Shown: in pieces, positions 1-8,272 of the stretch
Layout: each line of letters opens with the position of its first letter
Position numbering within the stretch: position 1 is the first letter of the stretch
Origin: an uncultured Desulfovibrionaceae bacterium
Lineage (GTDB): Bacteria > Desulfobacterota > Desulfovibrionia > Desulfovibrionales > Desulfovibrionaceae
Direction of reading: 5' to 3'
NCBI GenBank assembly: GCA_949427775.1
Contig: CASQEL010000014.1
Coordinates: forward strand, 1 to 15,519
DNA: 15,519 bases
The notes under the pieces: model-generated
Seen by the model: the letters and a program-made list of their open reading frames with translations, nothing else
Told to the model about the DNA's origin: nothing
Databases searched by the model: none
Translations under genes and position numbers: made by a program

Positions 1-40
1 CTTTATGAGGCCCTTCTCGCAGCTCCTGCCTCCTGACATT

Positions 41-54
41 CATGCGATTGCCCT
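41..54. repeat. 14-bp direct repeat, left copy (possible island boundary)
   Basis: The sequence CATGCGATTGCCCT occurs here and again, perfectly and in the same orientation, at 8808-8821. The two copies bracket the whole restriction-modification and Fic region. The left copy lies just upstream of the predicted hsdR promoter, and the right copy begins exactly where similarity to an integrase arm domain ends. It could be an attachment-site core or a deletion junction. A 14-bp match by chance somewhere in a 15-kb window is not very improbable, so the position is the main argument. Confidence 0.45.
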
Positions 55-74
55 GCTAAGGTCATCGTATGATT

Positions 75-103
75 TTGCCTTTTGGGTGGACAATGTATAG
101 AAT
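75..103 (+). promoter_or_regulatory. Putative sigma70-type promoter of the hsd operon
   Basis: A -35 like TTGCCT (75-80) is separated by 17 bases from a -10 like TAGAAT (98-103, five of six consensus bases). Transcription would start near 110, leaving a leader of about 120 nucleotides before hsdR. The leader begins with a long inverted repeat. This is the best sigma70 match I found in the 232 bases before hsdR, but it is only a pattern match. Confidence 0.4.
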
Positions 104-108
104 ATGAC

Positions 109-186
109 GGCCTTTTCTGTCGAACAGCCCCTGTATGCGCCGAAGACCCGCTCCATGAATTTCTAAAATTTTTCGACAGAAAGGCC
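109..186 (+). promoter_or_regulatory. Long inverted repeat in the hsdR leader
   Basis: The arm GGCCTTTTCTGTCGAA (109-124) pairs with TTCGACAGAAAGGCC (172-186), giving about 15 base pairs with one bulged T and a loop of about 47 bases. If transcription starts near 110, the arm lies at the very 5' end of the hsd mRNA. It could shape translation or stability of hsdR mRNA, bind a regulator as DNA, or be a remnant of an insertion. The right arm ends about 35 bases before the hsdR Shine-Dalgarno. Confidence 0.5.
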
Positions 187-232
187 GGATATTGCCCGCG
201 ACACAAACGATATCTGTTTTTGGGGAGAAAGC

Positions 233-3200
233 ATGGCGTCCAACTTTGCGTTTTTGCACGAAAAATTCCCGGAGCTGGCGGAACTCGGCCTGCTGGCCGA
301 ACGCTACATGCGTTCGGATCCGCAGTCCTGCCTGATGAAGGCGGGGCTGCTGTGTGAGGGCATGATCCGGGTCATGATTGCTCAGGACGACATTACCTTA
401 CCCGAACGTTGCGATGCTGTGGAGCGTATCAACATTCTCCAGCGACGAGAGGCGCTTCCCTCGGATGTTGCCGCGGCTTTCCATCTGGTACGCCGGGCTC
501 GCAACAAGGCAGCTCATGAAGGGCTGAATCTGCCCGAAGAAAAGATACTGTTCTTTTTACAGATCACGCACAGTCTGTGCGGATGGTTTTTTCAGACCTA
601 CGGCGATGAATCCTATCGGCAACAGGATTTTGCCGCGCCTCATGACGCCGAAAGCTCCGGGCCGTCTTCGCCCAGCTCGAAAGAGGAAGTCGGGCACGAA
701 AACGCCCTGGCGGATCAGGCGGTTTCCCGCGCCGCGCAGGCATCATCTGCCCTGCCGGAAAACATCCGCCGCAAGCGCGCCGCCGTCGCCGCGGGCAAGC
801 GCCATGTATCCGAGGCCGAAACCCGGTATCTCATTGACGAACAACTCAGAAAAGTGGGGTGGGAGGCGGATTCCGAAACCTTGCGCCATTCCCTCGGCAC
901 ACGCCCGCAAGCCGGACGGAATCTGGCCATAGCCGAATGGCCCACGGATGCTTCTGTGGGCAGCAGGGGCTTTGCCGACTACGCCCTGTTTGCGGGCACG
1001 CGGTTGGTAGGCATCATTGAGGCCAAGGCCGTGCACAAGGATATTCCTACTGTACTCGACCATCAGTGCAAGGACTACGCCCGCCATATCCGCAAGGAAC
1101 ATCTGGCGCACACCATCGGCGAATGGCGCGGCTTCCGCGTGCCCTTTCTCTTTGCCGCCAACGGCAGGCCCTACATCAGGCAATACGAGGAAAAATCCGG
1201 CATCTGGTTTCAGGATGTGCGCACTGCTTCCAACGCGCCGCAGGCCCTGCACGGCTGGATGAGTCCCACAGGGCTGGAAGAGCTTCTGGAGCGCGATATT
1301 GCCCGGGGCAACCGGCATCTTGAAGCCATGTCCACCGACTTTCTTACCGATAAAAACGGCCTCAATCTGCGGGAATATCAGCTCCGTGCCGTTGAAGCCG
1401 CGGAACGGGCCGTGAAAAGCGGCGCGCAAACGGTTCTGCTGGCCATGGCAACAGGGACGGGCAAAACCCGGACCGTGCTGGGCATGATGTACCGCTTTTT
1501 GAAAAGCGGACGCTTCCGCCGTATCCTGTTCCTTGTGGATCGCAATGCCCTGGGCACACAGGCCCTTGACGTATTCACGGATGTGAAGCTGGAAGAACTG
1601 CACCCCCTGGACGAAATCTACGCCATCAACGGGCTGACGGACAAGGGAATCGACAGGGAAACCCGCGTCCACGTCGCCACTGTGCAGGGCATGGTCAAAC
1701 GTATTCTGTACAGTGAAGGCAGCGAGTCCATGCCCTCGGTCACCGACTATGATCTGATCATCGTTGATGAAGCGCACCGGGGGTATATTCTTGACCGGGA
1801 AATGACCGATGATGAGCAGTTGTACCGCGACCAGCGCGACTACCAGAGCAAGTACCGCGAGGTCGTCGACTACTTTCAGGCGGTGAAAATAGCTCTGACG
1901 GCCACGCCCGCGCTCCAGACCACGCAGATTTTCGGCCCGCCCGTGTTCAGCTACTCCTACCGGGAAGCGGTCATCGACGGATTTCTGGTGGATCATGACG
2001 CGCCGCACCAGCTCAGCACTCTTCTCAGCGAGCAGGGCATTCACTACAAGCCCGGCGATACCGTGGCCCTCTATGATCCTGTTACCGGTGAAGTCACCAA
2101 CAGCGAGCAGTTGGAAGACGAGCTTGATTTTGATGTGGACAACTTCAACAAGACCGTCATCAATGAGAACTTCAACCGCGAAATTCTGCGGGAAATAGCC
2201 AGGGACATTGATCCCGAGGATGCTTCCTCCGGCAAGACCCTCATTTATGCCGTGAATGACCATCACGCGGACATGATTGCCCGCATCCTCAAGGAGATCT
2301 GCGCCGAAGAACTGGTGGACACGGATGCTGTCATGAAAATCACCGGCAGTATCGGCAACCGCAAGAATATTGATGATGCCATACGCCGCTTCAAGAATGA
2401 AAGTCTCCCCAGCATTGTGGTGACGGTGGATCTGCTCACTACCGGCATTGACGTGCCCGAAATCACCCGCCTTGTCTTTCTGCGCCGGGTCAAATCCCGC
2501 ATTCTGTTTGAACAGATGCTGGGCCGCGCCACAAGGCTTTGCCCGGAGATCGAGAAAAACCATTTTGAAGTATACGACGCTGTGGGTCTGTACACTGTCC
2601 TTGAGCCGCTGACCACCATGAAACCGGTGGTCAGCAATCCGGCGGCCACCTTCTCCCAACTTCTGGACGGGCTGGAGGCAATGGAGGAACCTGCGCAGAT
2701 CCTGAACCAGATCAACCAGATTATTGCCAAACTGCAACGCCGCAAACGTTCCATGGCGGAGGAACTCAGGCAACACTTTGCCGATATGGCCGGCGGCAGT
2801 CCCGATGCCTTCATCGAACGTGTGCAGGACTTGAGCCCGCGTGAGGCAAAGAAACTGTTACTGTCCAAACGTGACCTGTTTGAGCTTATCCAGAGTGAAG
2901 GGCGTGGGGGCCGCCGCGCCATCGTTCTTTCCGATACGCCGGATGCGCTCACCGGCCATACGCGGGGCTACGGCAAGGAGAATCTTCGCCCCGGCGACTA
3001 TCTGGAATCCTTTGCCCGCTTTGTACGGGAGCAACGCAACGAGATAGCGGCCCTGAACATCATCTGCACACGCCCGGCTGACCTCAGTCGCGCAAGCCTC
3101 AAGAGTCTGCGTCTGGCTCTGGGACGGGAAGGCTTTACCGTCCGCCAGCTCAATTCCGCCCTTTCCCAGATGAGCAATCAGGATATTGCCGCCGACATCA

Positions 3201-3505
3201 TCAGCCTCATTCGGCGCTACGGCATCAATGCCGAACTTCTGGGGCACGAGGAGCGCATCCGTCGCGCCGTGGCCCGGCTGAAGCAGGCGCACAGCTTTTC
3301 CAAAGCTGAAGAGAAATGGATCGACCGCATGGAAAAATATCTGCTCAATGAATCCGTGCTTTCGGTACACACCTTTGACGAAAGCGTCATCTTCCGGGAC
3401 AAGGGCGGCTTTGCCGCGCTGAACAAACTTTTCAACAACCAGCTGGAAAGCATTGTAACCGAATTGAACACCTATCTGTATGACGACGGGGGCCTTGCCG
3501 CATGA
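233..3505 (+). CDS. hsdR: Type I restriction enzyme R subunit (HsdR, EcoEI/type IB-like)
   Basis: This is the motor and nuclease subunit of a type I restriction-modification complex. It translocates unmodified DNA using ATP and cuts it. The N-terminus (about residues 1-130) resembles DUF4145. The PD-(D/E)XK nuclease domain follows with D249 and E263-A-K265. The SF2 helicase has Walker A ATGTGKT at 406-412, DEAH at 512-515, TATP near 556-559, TTGIDVPE at 736-743 and QMLGRATR at 761-768. The C-terminal part from about 950 resembles the EcoEI_R_C domain that docks on the methylase. At 1090 residues it is full length for the family, and every key motif is intact. The ATG at 233 has GGGGAG at 222-227. 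Its TGA overlaps the hsdM start in ATGA, so the two are probably translationally coupled. G+C is lower than in the core genes to the right, consistent with transfer. Confidence 0.97.
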   Translation: MASNFAFLHEKFPELAELGLLAERYMRSDPQSCLMKAGLLCEGMIRVMIAQDDITLPERCDAVERINILQRREALPSDVAAAFHLVRRARNKAAHEGLNLPEEKILFFLQITHSLCGWFFQTYGDESYRQQDFAAPHDAESSGPSSPSSKEEVGHENALADQAVSRAAQASSALPENIRRKRAAVAAGKRHVSEAETRYLIDEQLRKVGWEADSETLRHSLGTRPQAGRNLAIAEWPTDASVGSRGFADYALFAGTRLVGIIEAKAVHKDIPTVLDHQCKDYARHIRKEHLAHTIGEWRGFRVPFLFAANGRPYIRQYEEKSGIWFQDVRTASNAPQALHGWMSPTGLEELLERDIARGNRHLEAMSTDFLTDKNGLNLREYQLRAVEAAERAVKSGAQTVLLAMATGTGKTRTVLGMMYRFLKSGRFRRILFLVDRNALGTQALDVFTDVKLEELHPLDEIYAINGLTDKGIDRETRVHVATVQGMVKRILYSEGSESMPSVTDYDLIIVDEAHRGYILDREMTDDEQLYRDQRDYQSKYREVVDYFQAVKIALTATPALQTTQIFGPPVFSYSYREAVIDGFLVDHDAPHQLSTLLSEQGIHYKPGDTVALYDPVTGEVTNSEQLEDELDFDVDNFNKTVINENFNREILREIARDIDPEDASSGKTLIYAVNDHHADMIARILKEICAEELVDTDAVMKITGSIGNRKNIDDAIRRFKNESLPSIVVTVDLLTTGIDVPEITRLVFLRRVKSRILFEQMLGRATRLCPEIEKNHFEVYDAVGLYTVLEPLTTMKPVVSNPAATFSQLLDGLEAMEEPAQILNQINQIIAKLQRRKRSMAEELRQHFADMAGGSPDAFIERVQDLSPREAKKLLLSKRDLFELIQSEGRGGRRAIVLSDTPDALTGHTRGYGKENLRPGDYLESFARFVREQRNEIAALNIICTRPADLSRASLKSLRLALGREGFTVRQLNSALSQMSNQDIAADIISLIRRYGINAELLGHEERIRRAVARLKQAHSFSKAEEKWIDRMEKYLLNESVLSVHTFDESVIFRDKGGFAALNKLFNNQLESIVTELNTYLYDDGGLAA

Positions 3506-4920
3506 CCACACAGGAAATTGTCGCCAAACTCTGGAACCTCTGCAATGTCCTGAGGGATGACGGCATCACCTACCACCAGTATGTCACCGAGCTGACCTAT
3601 ATCCTGTTCCTGAAAATGGCCAAGGAAACCGGCACGGAAGACGCCATTCCCGAAGCCTGCCGCTGGGACGTTCTGGCCGCCGGAAGCGGCATTGCACTGA
3701 AACACGCCTACAAGCAAATTCTGGCCGAACTGAGCGAAAACGGCACGGGCCGGGTGCGGGAGATCTATCAGGGCGCGGTATCCAACATCGACGAACCAAA
3801 GAATCTGGAAAAGATCATTTCCAGCATCAATGCCCTGGACTGGTATTCCGCGCAGGAAGAGGGACTGGGCAACCTGTATGAAGGCCTGCTGGAAAAAAAC
3901 GCCAATGAGAAAAAATCCGGCGCGGGCCAGTATTTCACGCCGCGCGTGCTCATTGACGTGATGGTACGCCTCATGAAACCGCAGGTCGGCGAACTGTGCA
4001 ACGATCCGGCCTGCGGCACCTTTGGTTTCATGATCGCCGCCGACCGCTATCTGAAGGATTTGACCGACGAGTATTTCGATCTGAACGAGGATCAGGCGGC
4101 CTTTCAGAAACAGAAAGCCTTCACCGGCTGCGAGCTGGTACACGATACGCACCGTCTGGCCCTGATGAACGCCATGCTGCACGGCATTGAAGGGGAAATC
4201 CTGCTGGCCGATACCCTGTCCACGGCGGGCAAGTCTCTGAAAGGCTATGATCTGGTACTCACCAATCCGCCCTTTGGCACCAAGAAGGGCGGCGAACGGG
4301 CCACCCGTGACGATTTTGCCTTTACCACCAGCAACAAGCAGTTGAATTTTTTGCAGCATATTTACCGCAGTCTTAAACGTGGCGGCCGGGCCGCCGTGGT
4401 GCTGCCGGATAACGTGCTTTTTGCCGACGGCGACGGCGGCCGCATCCGCGCCGACCTCATGGACAAATGCGACCTGCATACGGTGTTGCGCCTGCCAACG
4501 GGCATTTTTTACGCTCAGGGCGTCAAAACCAACGTGCTGTTTTTCGCGCGCGGCCAGAGCGACAGGGGCAATACCAAAGAGGTGTGGTTTTACGACCTGC
4601 GCACCAACATGCCTTCATTCGGCAAGACCACCCCGCTTAAAAAGGAACACTTCGCGGATTTCGAGACCGCCTATGAGGCGGCCGACCGCCGCGCCGTGCG
4701 GGACGAACGCTGGAACGTGTTCACCCGCGAGGCGATACAGGCAAAGGCGGACAGCCTTGACCTCGGCCTGATCCGTGATGAATCCCTGTTGGAATATGAC
4801 GATCTGCCCGACCCCATAGACAGCGGCGAAGAGTGCATCGCCCAGCTTGAGGAAGCTGTGGATCTCATGAAAAGCGTGGTGCGGGAACTGCAAACCCTGA
4901 CTCGCCGGGAGGCGAACTGA
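3502..4920 (+). CDS. hsdM: Type I restriction-modification methyltransferase subunit (HsdM)
   Basis: HsdM methylates adenine at N6 using S-adenosylmethionine. Two copies with one HsdS form the modification enzyme, and adding HsdR gives the restriction complex. The N-terminal helical domain (about 1-130) is followed by the Rossmann-type N6-adenine methylase fold. GQYFTPR is at 142-148, the AdoMet-binding motif reads DPACGTFGF at 168-176, and the catalytic NPPF is at 255-258. The second glycine of the usual DPACGTGGF is F174 here, which may be a subfamily feature or may affect cofactor binding. The 472-residue length is typical. Translation starts inside the last codons of hsdR (ATGA overlap) with no strong Shine-Dalgarno. 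Its TGA shares one base with the hsdS ATG, so hsdR, hsdM and hsdS form one tight operon. Confidence 0.97.
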   Translation: MTTQEIVAKLWNLCNVLRDDGITYHQYVTELTYILFLKMAKETGTEDAIPEACRWDVLAAGSGIALKHAYKQILAELSENGTGRVREIYQGAVSNIDEPKNLEKIISSINALDWYSAQEEGLGNLYEGLLEKNANEKKSGAGQYFTPRVLIDVMVRLMKPQVGELCNDPACGTFGFMIAADRYLKDLTDEYFDLNEDQAAFQKQKAFTGCELVHDTHRLALMNAMLHGIEGEILLADTLSTAGKSLKGYDLVLTNPPFGTKKGGERATRDDFAFTTSNKQLNFLQHIYRSLKRGGRAAVVLPDNVLFADGDGGRIRADLMDKCDLHTVLRLPTGIFYAQGVKTNVLFFARGQSDRGNTKEVWFYDLRTNMPSFGKTTPLKKEHFADFETAYEAADRRAVRDERWNVFTREAIQAKADSLDLGLIRDESLLEYDDLPDPIDSGEECIAQLEEAVDLMKSVVRELQTLTRREAN

Positions 4921-6302
4921 TGGCCCGCCCTCGCAAGAATGCCGTCAAGGCGCAAAATTCCCTGCTGACGCCGGATAAAGTAGCCGAGGTTCCCGTGGAG
5001 GAACAACCGTACCCTTTGCCGGAAGGGTGGAAGTGGGTGAGAGGAAATTCTCTTTGGAAGTCACAGGAAACAGAAAAACCCACAGGCAACTTTTTTTACT
5101 ATATAGATATTGATGCTGTTGACAATAAACAGCAAAAAGTCATCTCACCTAAACAGACTCCAGTAAGTCAGGCTCCTAGCAGAGCATCTAGAAAACTGCA
5201 TGAAGGAGATACTATATTCTCTCTTGTTAGGCCATATCTTAGAAATATTGCTTATATAGATGAAGATATTTCAAATTGTATTGCTTCTACCGGCTTTTAC
5301 ATATGCAGTCCCCTTAAGAACGTCAATTCTCGTTTTTTGTACTGGCTTATGACCAGTGATTATGTCGTACTGGGATTAAATAAATTTATGAAAGGTGATA
5401 ATTCCCCTTCCATTCGCAAAAATGATATTGAAAATTTTCCTTTTCCCCTTCCAACTCTCGACGAGCAACAACGCATCGTTGACCGCATCGAATTCCTCTT
5501 TGCCAAGCTGGACGAAGCCAAGGCAAAAGCCGAAGCCGTGCTTGACGGCTTTGAGATTCGCAAGGCCGCCATTCTGCACAAGGCGTTTACGGGGGAGTTG
5601 ACAGCAAAGTGGAGGGAAGAAAATGGGATAGAAAATGATAGTTGGAAAGAAAAAGACTTTGCATATATCATAAGAAATATTAAGGCAGGTAAAAATTTAC
5701 GTTGTGAAGAAAGACCACCCCAAGAAAACGAAATTGGAATTGTCAAAGTCAGTGCCGTGACATGGGGATTTTTTAATGAACTTGAAAGCAAAACATGCAT
5801 TGACCCATCTGTATACAATAAAAATATTCAAATAAAAAAGGGAGATTTTTTATTTAGTCGTGCAAATACAATTCAACTTATTGGAAATTGCGTAATTGTT
5901 GAAAATATTCACAAAAAATTAATATTATCAGATAAAATATTAAGATTAGAAATAAATAAAAATATATCTAATAAGTATATATTGTATTTTTCTATGTCAA
6001 CAAAATATAGAAAACAGATTACAAGTTTAGCTTCTGGAAATCAGGATGGGATGAGAAATATTTCTCAAAAAAATTTATTAAAAATTAAAATACCACTTCC
6101 GACAGAAGAAGAACAACAAGGAATCGTCCGCATCCTTGACAATCTTCTTGCCAAAGAACAACAGGCCAAAGAAGCCGCTGAAACCGTGCTGCATCAGATC
6201 AACCTGATGAAAAAGGCCATTCTGGCCAGGGCGTTTCGGGGGGAGTTGGGAACTCATATTCCTTCGCAGATCAATCCACAACGCACTGAAGCATGTATCT
6301 GA
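4920..6302 (+). CDS. hsdS: Type I restriction-modification specificity subunit (HsdS)
   Basis: HsdS reads the two halves of a bipartite DNA target and anchors HsdM and HsdR. The 460-residue protein has the usual half-repeat layout: target-recognition domain 1 (about 20-178), a conserved helical spacer (about 180-235), target-recognition domain 2 (about 236-394) and a second conserved helix (about 396-450). The two conserved parts match each other: EQQRIVDRI and EQQGIVRIL begin them, and KAFTGEL and RAFRGEL end them. Both recognition domains are strikingly AT-rich (the second roughly a quarter G+C by eye), while the conserved parts match hsdM in composition. This fits recognition-domain replacement by recombination. 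The start has GGGAGG at 4907-4912, and the ATG overlaps the hsdM stop by one base. The specificity cannot be read from the sequence. Confidence 0.95.
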   Translation: MARPRKNAVKAQNSLLTPDKVAEVPVEEQPYPLPEGWKWVRGNSLWKSQETEKPTGNFFYYIDIDAVDNKQQKVISPKQTPVSQAPSRASRKLHEGDTIFSLVRPYLRNIAYIDEDISNCIASTGFYICSPLKNVNSRFLYWLMTSDYVVLGLNKFMKGDNSPSIRKNDIENFPFPLPTLDEQQRIVDRIEFLFAKLDEAKAKAEAVLDGFEIRKAAILHKAFTGELTAKWREENGIENDSWKEKDFAYIIRNIKAGKNLRCEERPPQENEIGIVKVSAVTWGFFNELESKTCIDPSVYNKNIQIKKGDFLFSRANTIQLIGNCVIVENIHKKLILSDKILRLEINKNISNKYILYFSMSTKYRKQITSLASGNQDGMRNISQKNLLKIKIPLPTEEEQQGIVRILDNLLAKEQQAKEAAETVLHQINLMKKAILARAFRGELGTHIPSQINPQRTEACI

Positions 6303-6350
6303 ACCAGGGTAAACGCATACAGCCAAACCCAAAATACAGGCAGGAACTCC

Positions 6351-7298
6351 ATGAGTGACATCAAACTGTTTCGGTTTTCAGCCGATGAAGCCCATCCTTT
6401 GCCAACCCACACAGCCTCGCTTGAAAAAGAATTGCACAGCCTTATGCGGAAGCATATGGAGTGTTTTCTTGCCATACGCTTTGTTGCCAGTGAATACGGC
6501 ACGGGCAAGATTCATGGGGGCCGTATAGATTCCCTTGGGCTGGATGAAAACAATTGCCCGGTCATTCTGGAATACAAACGCCACAAAAACGAAAATGTCA
6601 TCAACCAGGGCCTCTATTATCTGGACTGGCTGCTTGACCACCGGGCGGAATTCAAATTGCTTGTTCTGGAACGCTTCGGCAAAGAAATTGCCGATGCCAT
6701 AGAATGGAGCGGCACGCGCGTACTGTGCATTGCCGGAGACTTTACCAAATTTGATGAACACGCCGTGGCGCAGATCGGGCGCAATATTGAATTAATCCGC
6801 TATAAATATTTTGGAGACGATCTGCTGATGCTGGAATGGATAAATCCGGCGCAGACCACTCCGCCCCCTGCTGAGCCGGGCAGCCCCCTTCAGGGAACCG
6901 CCCCTGCGGAACCCGTTCCCGCCGGTTCGGAATCTTCTCTTGAAAGCGGAAGCAGGGTAGCAGACCAGCTTGCTGCCATGCCCGAGGAGCAGCGCATTCT
7001 GTATGATGAACTGTGCAACTTCATCTTTTCCCTGGGCGATGACATCAATATCAAAGAATTAAAGCGCTATATTGCCTTTACTCGCCTGAAAAACTTTGTC
7101 TGCCTTTGCCCCATGCATGGCTGGTTCAAGCTCTGGCTTCACCTTGACCCGGACAGCGTACCGCTGGAAAAGAATTTCAGCCGCAATGTACGCAATAAGG
7201 GCCATTGGGGAACAGGCGATCTGGAACTTTCCCTGCGCACCATGGACGATTTAACCAAAGCCAAGCCCCTGATTGAGCGCGCCTATCAGGAAAGTTAG
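6351..7298 (+). CDS. Predicted PD-(D/E)XK nuclease with C-terminal DUF5655 domain
   Basis: The 315-residue protein has two parts joined by a Pro/Ala/Ser-rich linker (about 169-205). In the N-terminal part, D60, E74-Y-K76 and Q86-x3-Y90 are spaced like the D, ExK and QxxxY residues of PD-(D/E)XK nucleases of the RecB/NucS type. The C-terminal part (about 205-312) resembles DUF5655, whose function is not established. No signal peptide or membrane segment is visible, so it should be cytoplasmic. It starts 48 bases after hsdS on the same strand, with AGGA at 6342-6345, and no promoter or terminator is evident between them, so it is probably the fourth gene of the operon. It may act as an accessory DNA-binding or nuclease factor of the defence cassette; that role is inferred. 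The fold assignment rests on motif spacing alone. Confidence 0.75.
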   Translation: MSDIKLFRFSADEAHPLPTHTASLEKELHSLMRKHMECFLAIRFVASEYGTGKIHGGRIDSLGLDENNCPVILEYKRHKNENVINQGLYYLDWLLDHRAEFKLLVLERFGKEIADAIEWSGTRVLCIAGDFTKFDEHAVAQIGRNIELIRYKYFGDDLLMLEWINPAQTTPPPAEPGSPLQGTAPAEPVPAGSESSLESGSRVADQLAAMPEEQRILYDELCNFIFSLGDDINIKELKRYIAFTRLKNFVCLCPMHGWFKLWLHLDPDSVPLEKNFSRNVRNKGHWGTGDLELSLRTMDDLTKAKPLIERAYQES

Positions 7299-7351
7299 GT
7301 CTTCTATTTATTGCCCGGATAGGCTAATCAGGAATTTCTTCCAGGGAAGCA

Positions 7352-8272
7352 TTATGGCAAACAATATTCTTTGGTAGTGTCCAGAATTTGCAAGGAAAGC
7401 TCCGGCAGGGCGGTCATGATAATATGTTCCTGCTCCATCTTCCGTTCAAGACGCTTCATCTGCTGATGCAAGGCCCGGAGGAAGAAAGGCAGCCAAGGGC
7501 GCCAATCTGGCGAATTTGTTCGGATACTCGTCTGTGTTTGATGCAACGACAGATAATAGCATTCTTTGCTGTTCTCTATAACGCTTTCCAGTGAGCTATA
7601 GGATGTATAAGCATACCCGCAACGGAGCAGCAGGAGCGTGGTCAGAATGCGGGAGAGCCTGCCGTTGCCGTCCTGAAAAGGATGGATGGCCAGGAAAGAT
7701 ACAATAAACATGCCGATCACCAGCAGGGGGTGAAGCTCCCGCGCATCCAGAGCGGTATTTGTCCACTCCACAAGCTCCTGCATGAGCCGTGGCGTGTCAA
7801 ACGGTGAGGCGGTTTCAAAAACAACGCCTATCTGTCGTCCTTGAGCGTCAAAAGCGGCCACACTGCTGGGAGCATTTTTATACTGTCCCCGGTGGCGCTC
7901 ATCTTTGCCACTGTGACGGAGCAAATCCCGGTGAAGCTGGCGGATATGATTTTCAGTCAGGGGGATATGTTCCCACGCCTGAAAAACCTGTTCCATGGTT
8001 TCCGCGTATCCGGCCACTTCCTGCTCATCACGAGTAGTGAAGGTATGGATGGAAAGGTTCGCCAGCAGGCTTTCCACCTGGCGGTCAGAAAGTTTACCGC
8101 CCTCAATACGCGTAGAAGAACCAACGCTTTCAATGGTGGCTACCCGGCGCAACGCGGTAAGTCGTTCCGGGGCCAGAGTGCCCAAGGCCCTCCATGCGCC
8201 TTTGAATTCGTCAATCTGGGCGATGAGCCGGAGCATCTCCGGGGTGATATTCAGGGTATCGATGTTAATCAT
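7352..8272 (-). CDS. Fic-family protein AMPylase, lacking the C-terminal winged helix
   Basis: Fic enzymes transfer AMP from ATP to hydroxyl side chains of target proteins. The complete catalytic motif HPFQDGNGR (197-205) followed by L-S-R208 is present, so AMPylation is possible. The N-terminal helix carries an autoinhibitory motif of the [S/T]xxxE[G/N] type, S53-TRI-E57-G58, which makes this a class II Fic. The start (MINIDTLNIT) matches my recollection of related proteins. The protein stops at residue 306, where relatives of about 370 residues enter a winged-helix DNA-binding domain. The last residues (EYCLP) then meet a TAA only 53 bases from the converging nuclease gene, and other frames there show no continuation. 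The natural target is unknown. A 77-residue Fic-inhibitor-like gene lies just upstream on the same strand. Confidence 0.9.
   Translation of the reverse strand: MINIDTLNITPEMLRLIAQIDEFKGAWRALGTLAPERLTALRRVATIESVGSSTRIEGGKLSDRQVESLLANLSIHTFTTRDEQEVAGYAETMEQVFQAWEHIPLTENHIRQLHRDLLRHSGKDERHRGQYKNAPSSVAAFDAQGRQIGVVFETASPFDTPRLMQELVEWTNTALDARELHPLLVIGMFIVSFLAIHPFQDGNGRLSRILTTLLLLRCGYAYTSYSSLESVIENSKECYYLSLHQTQTSIRTNSPDWRPWLPFFLRALHQQMKRLERKMEQEHIIMTALPELSLQILDTTKEYCLP

Noticed and set aside
1..36. Possible C-terminus of an upstream gene (frame 1 reads LYEALLAAPAS then stop)
   Set aside because: Eleven residues are too few to support a call, though it would fit a native gene ending just before the island.
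743..2776. A 677-codon open frame antisense to hsdR
   Set aside because: It lies wholly opposite hsdR, whose motifs are complete. The translation has no recognisable domain and the composition of a mirror frame.
7330..7350. Terminator between the nuclease and Fic genes (CTTC-cagg-GAAG)
   Set aside because: The stem is only four to five pairs, with no T-run on either side.
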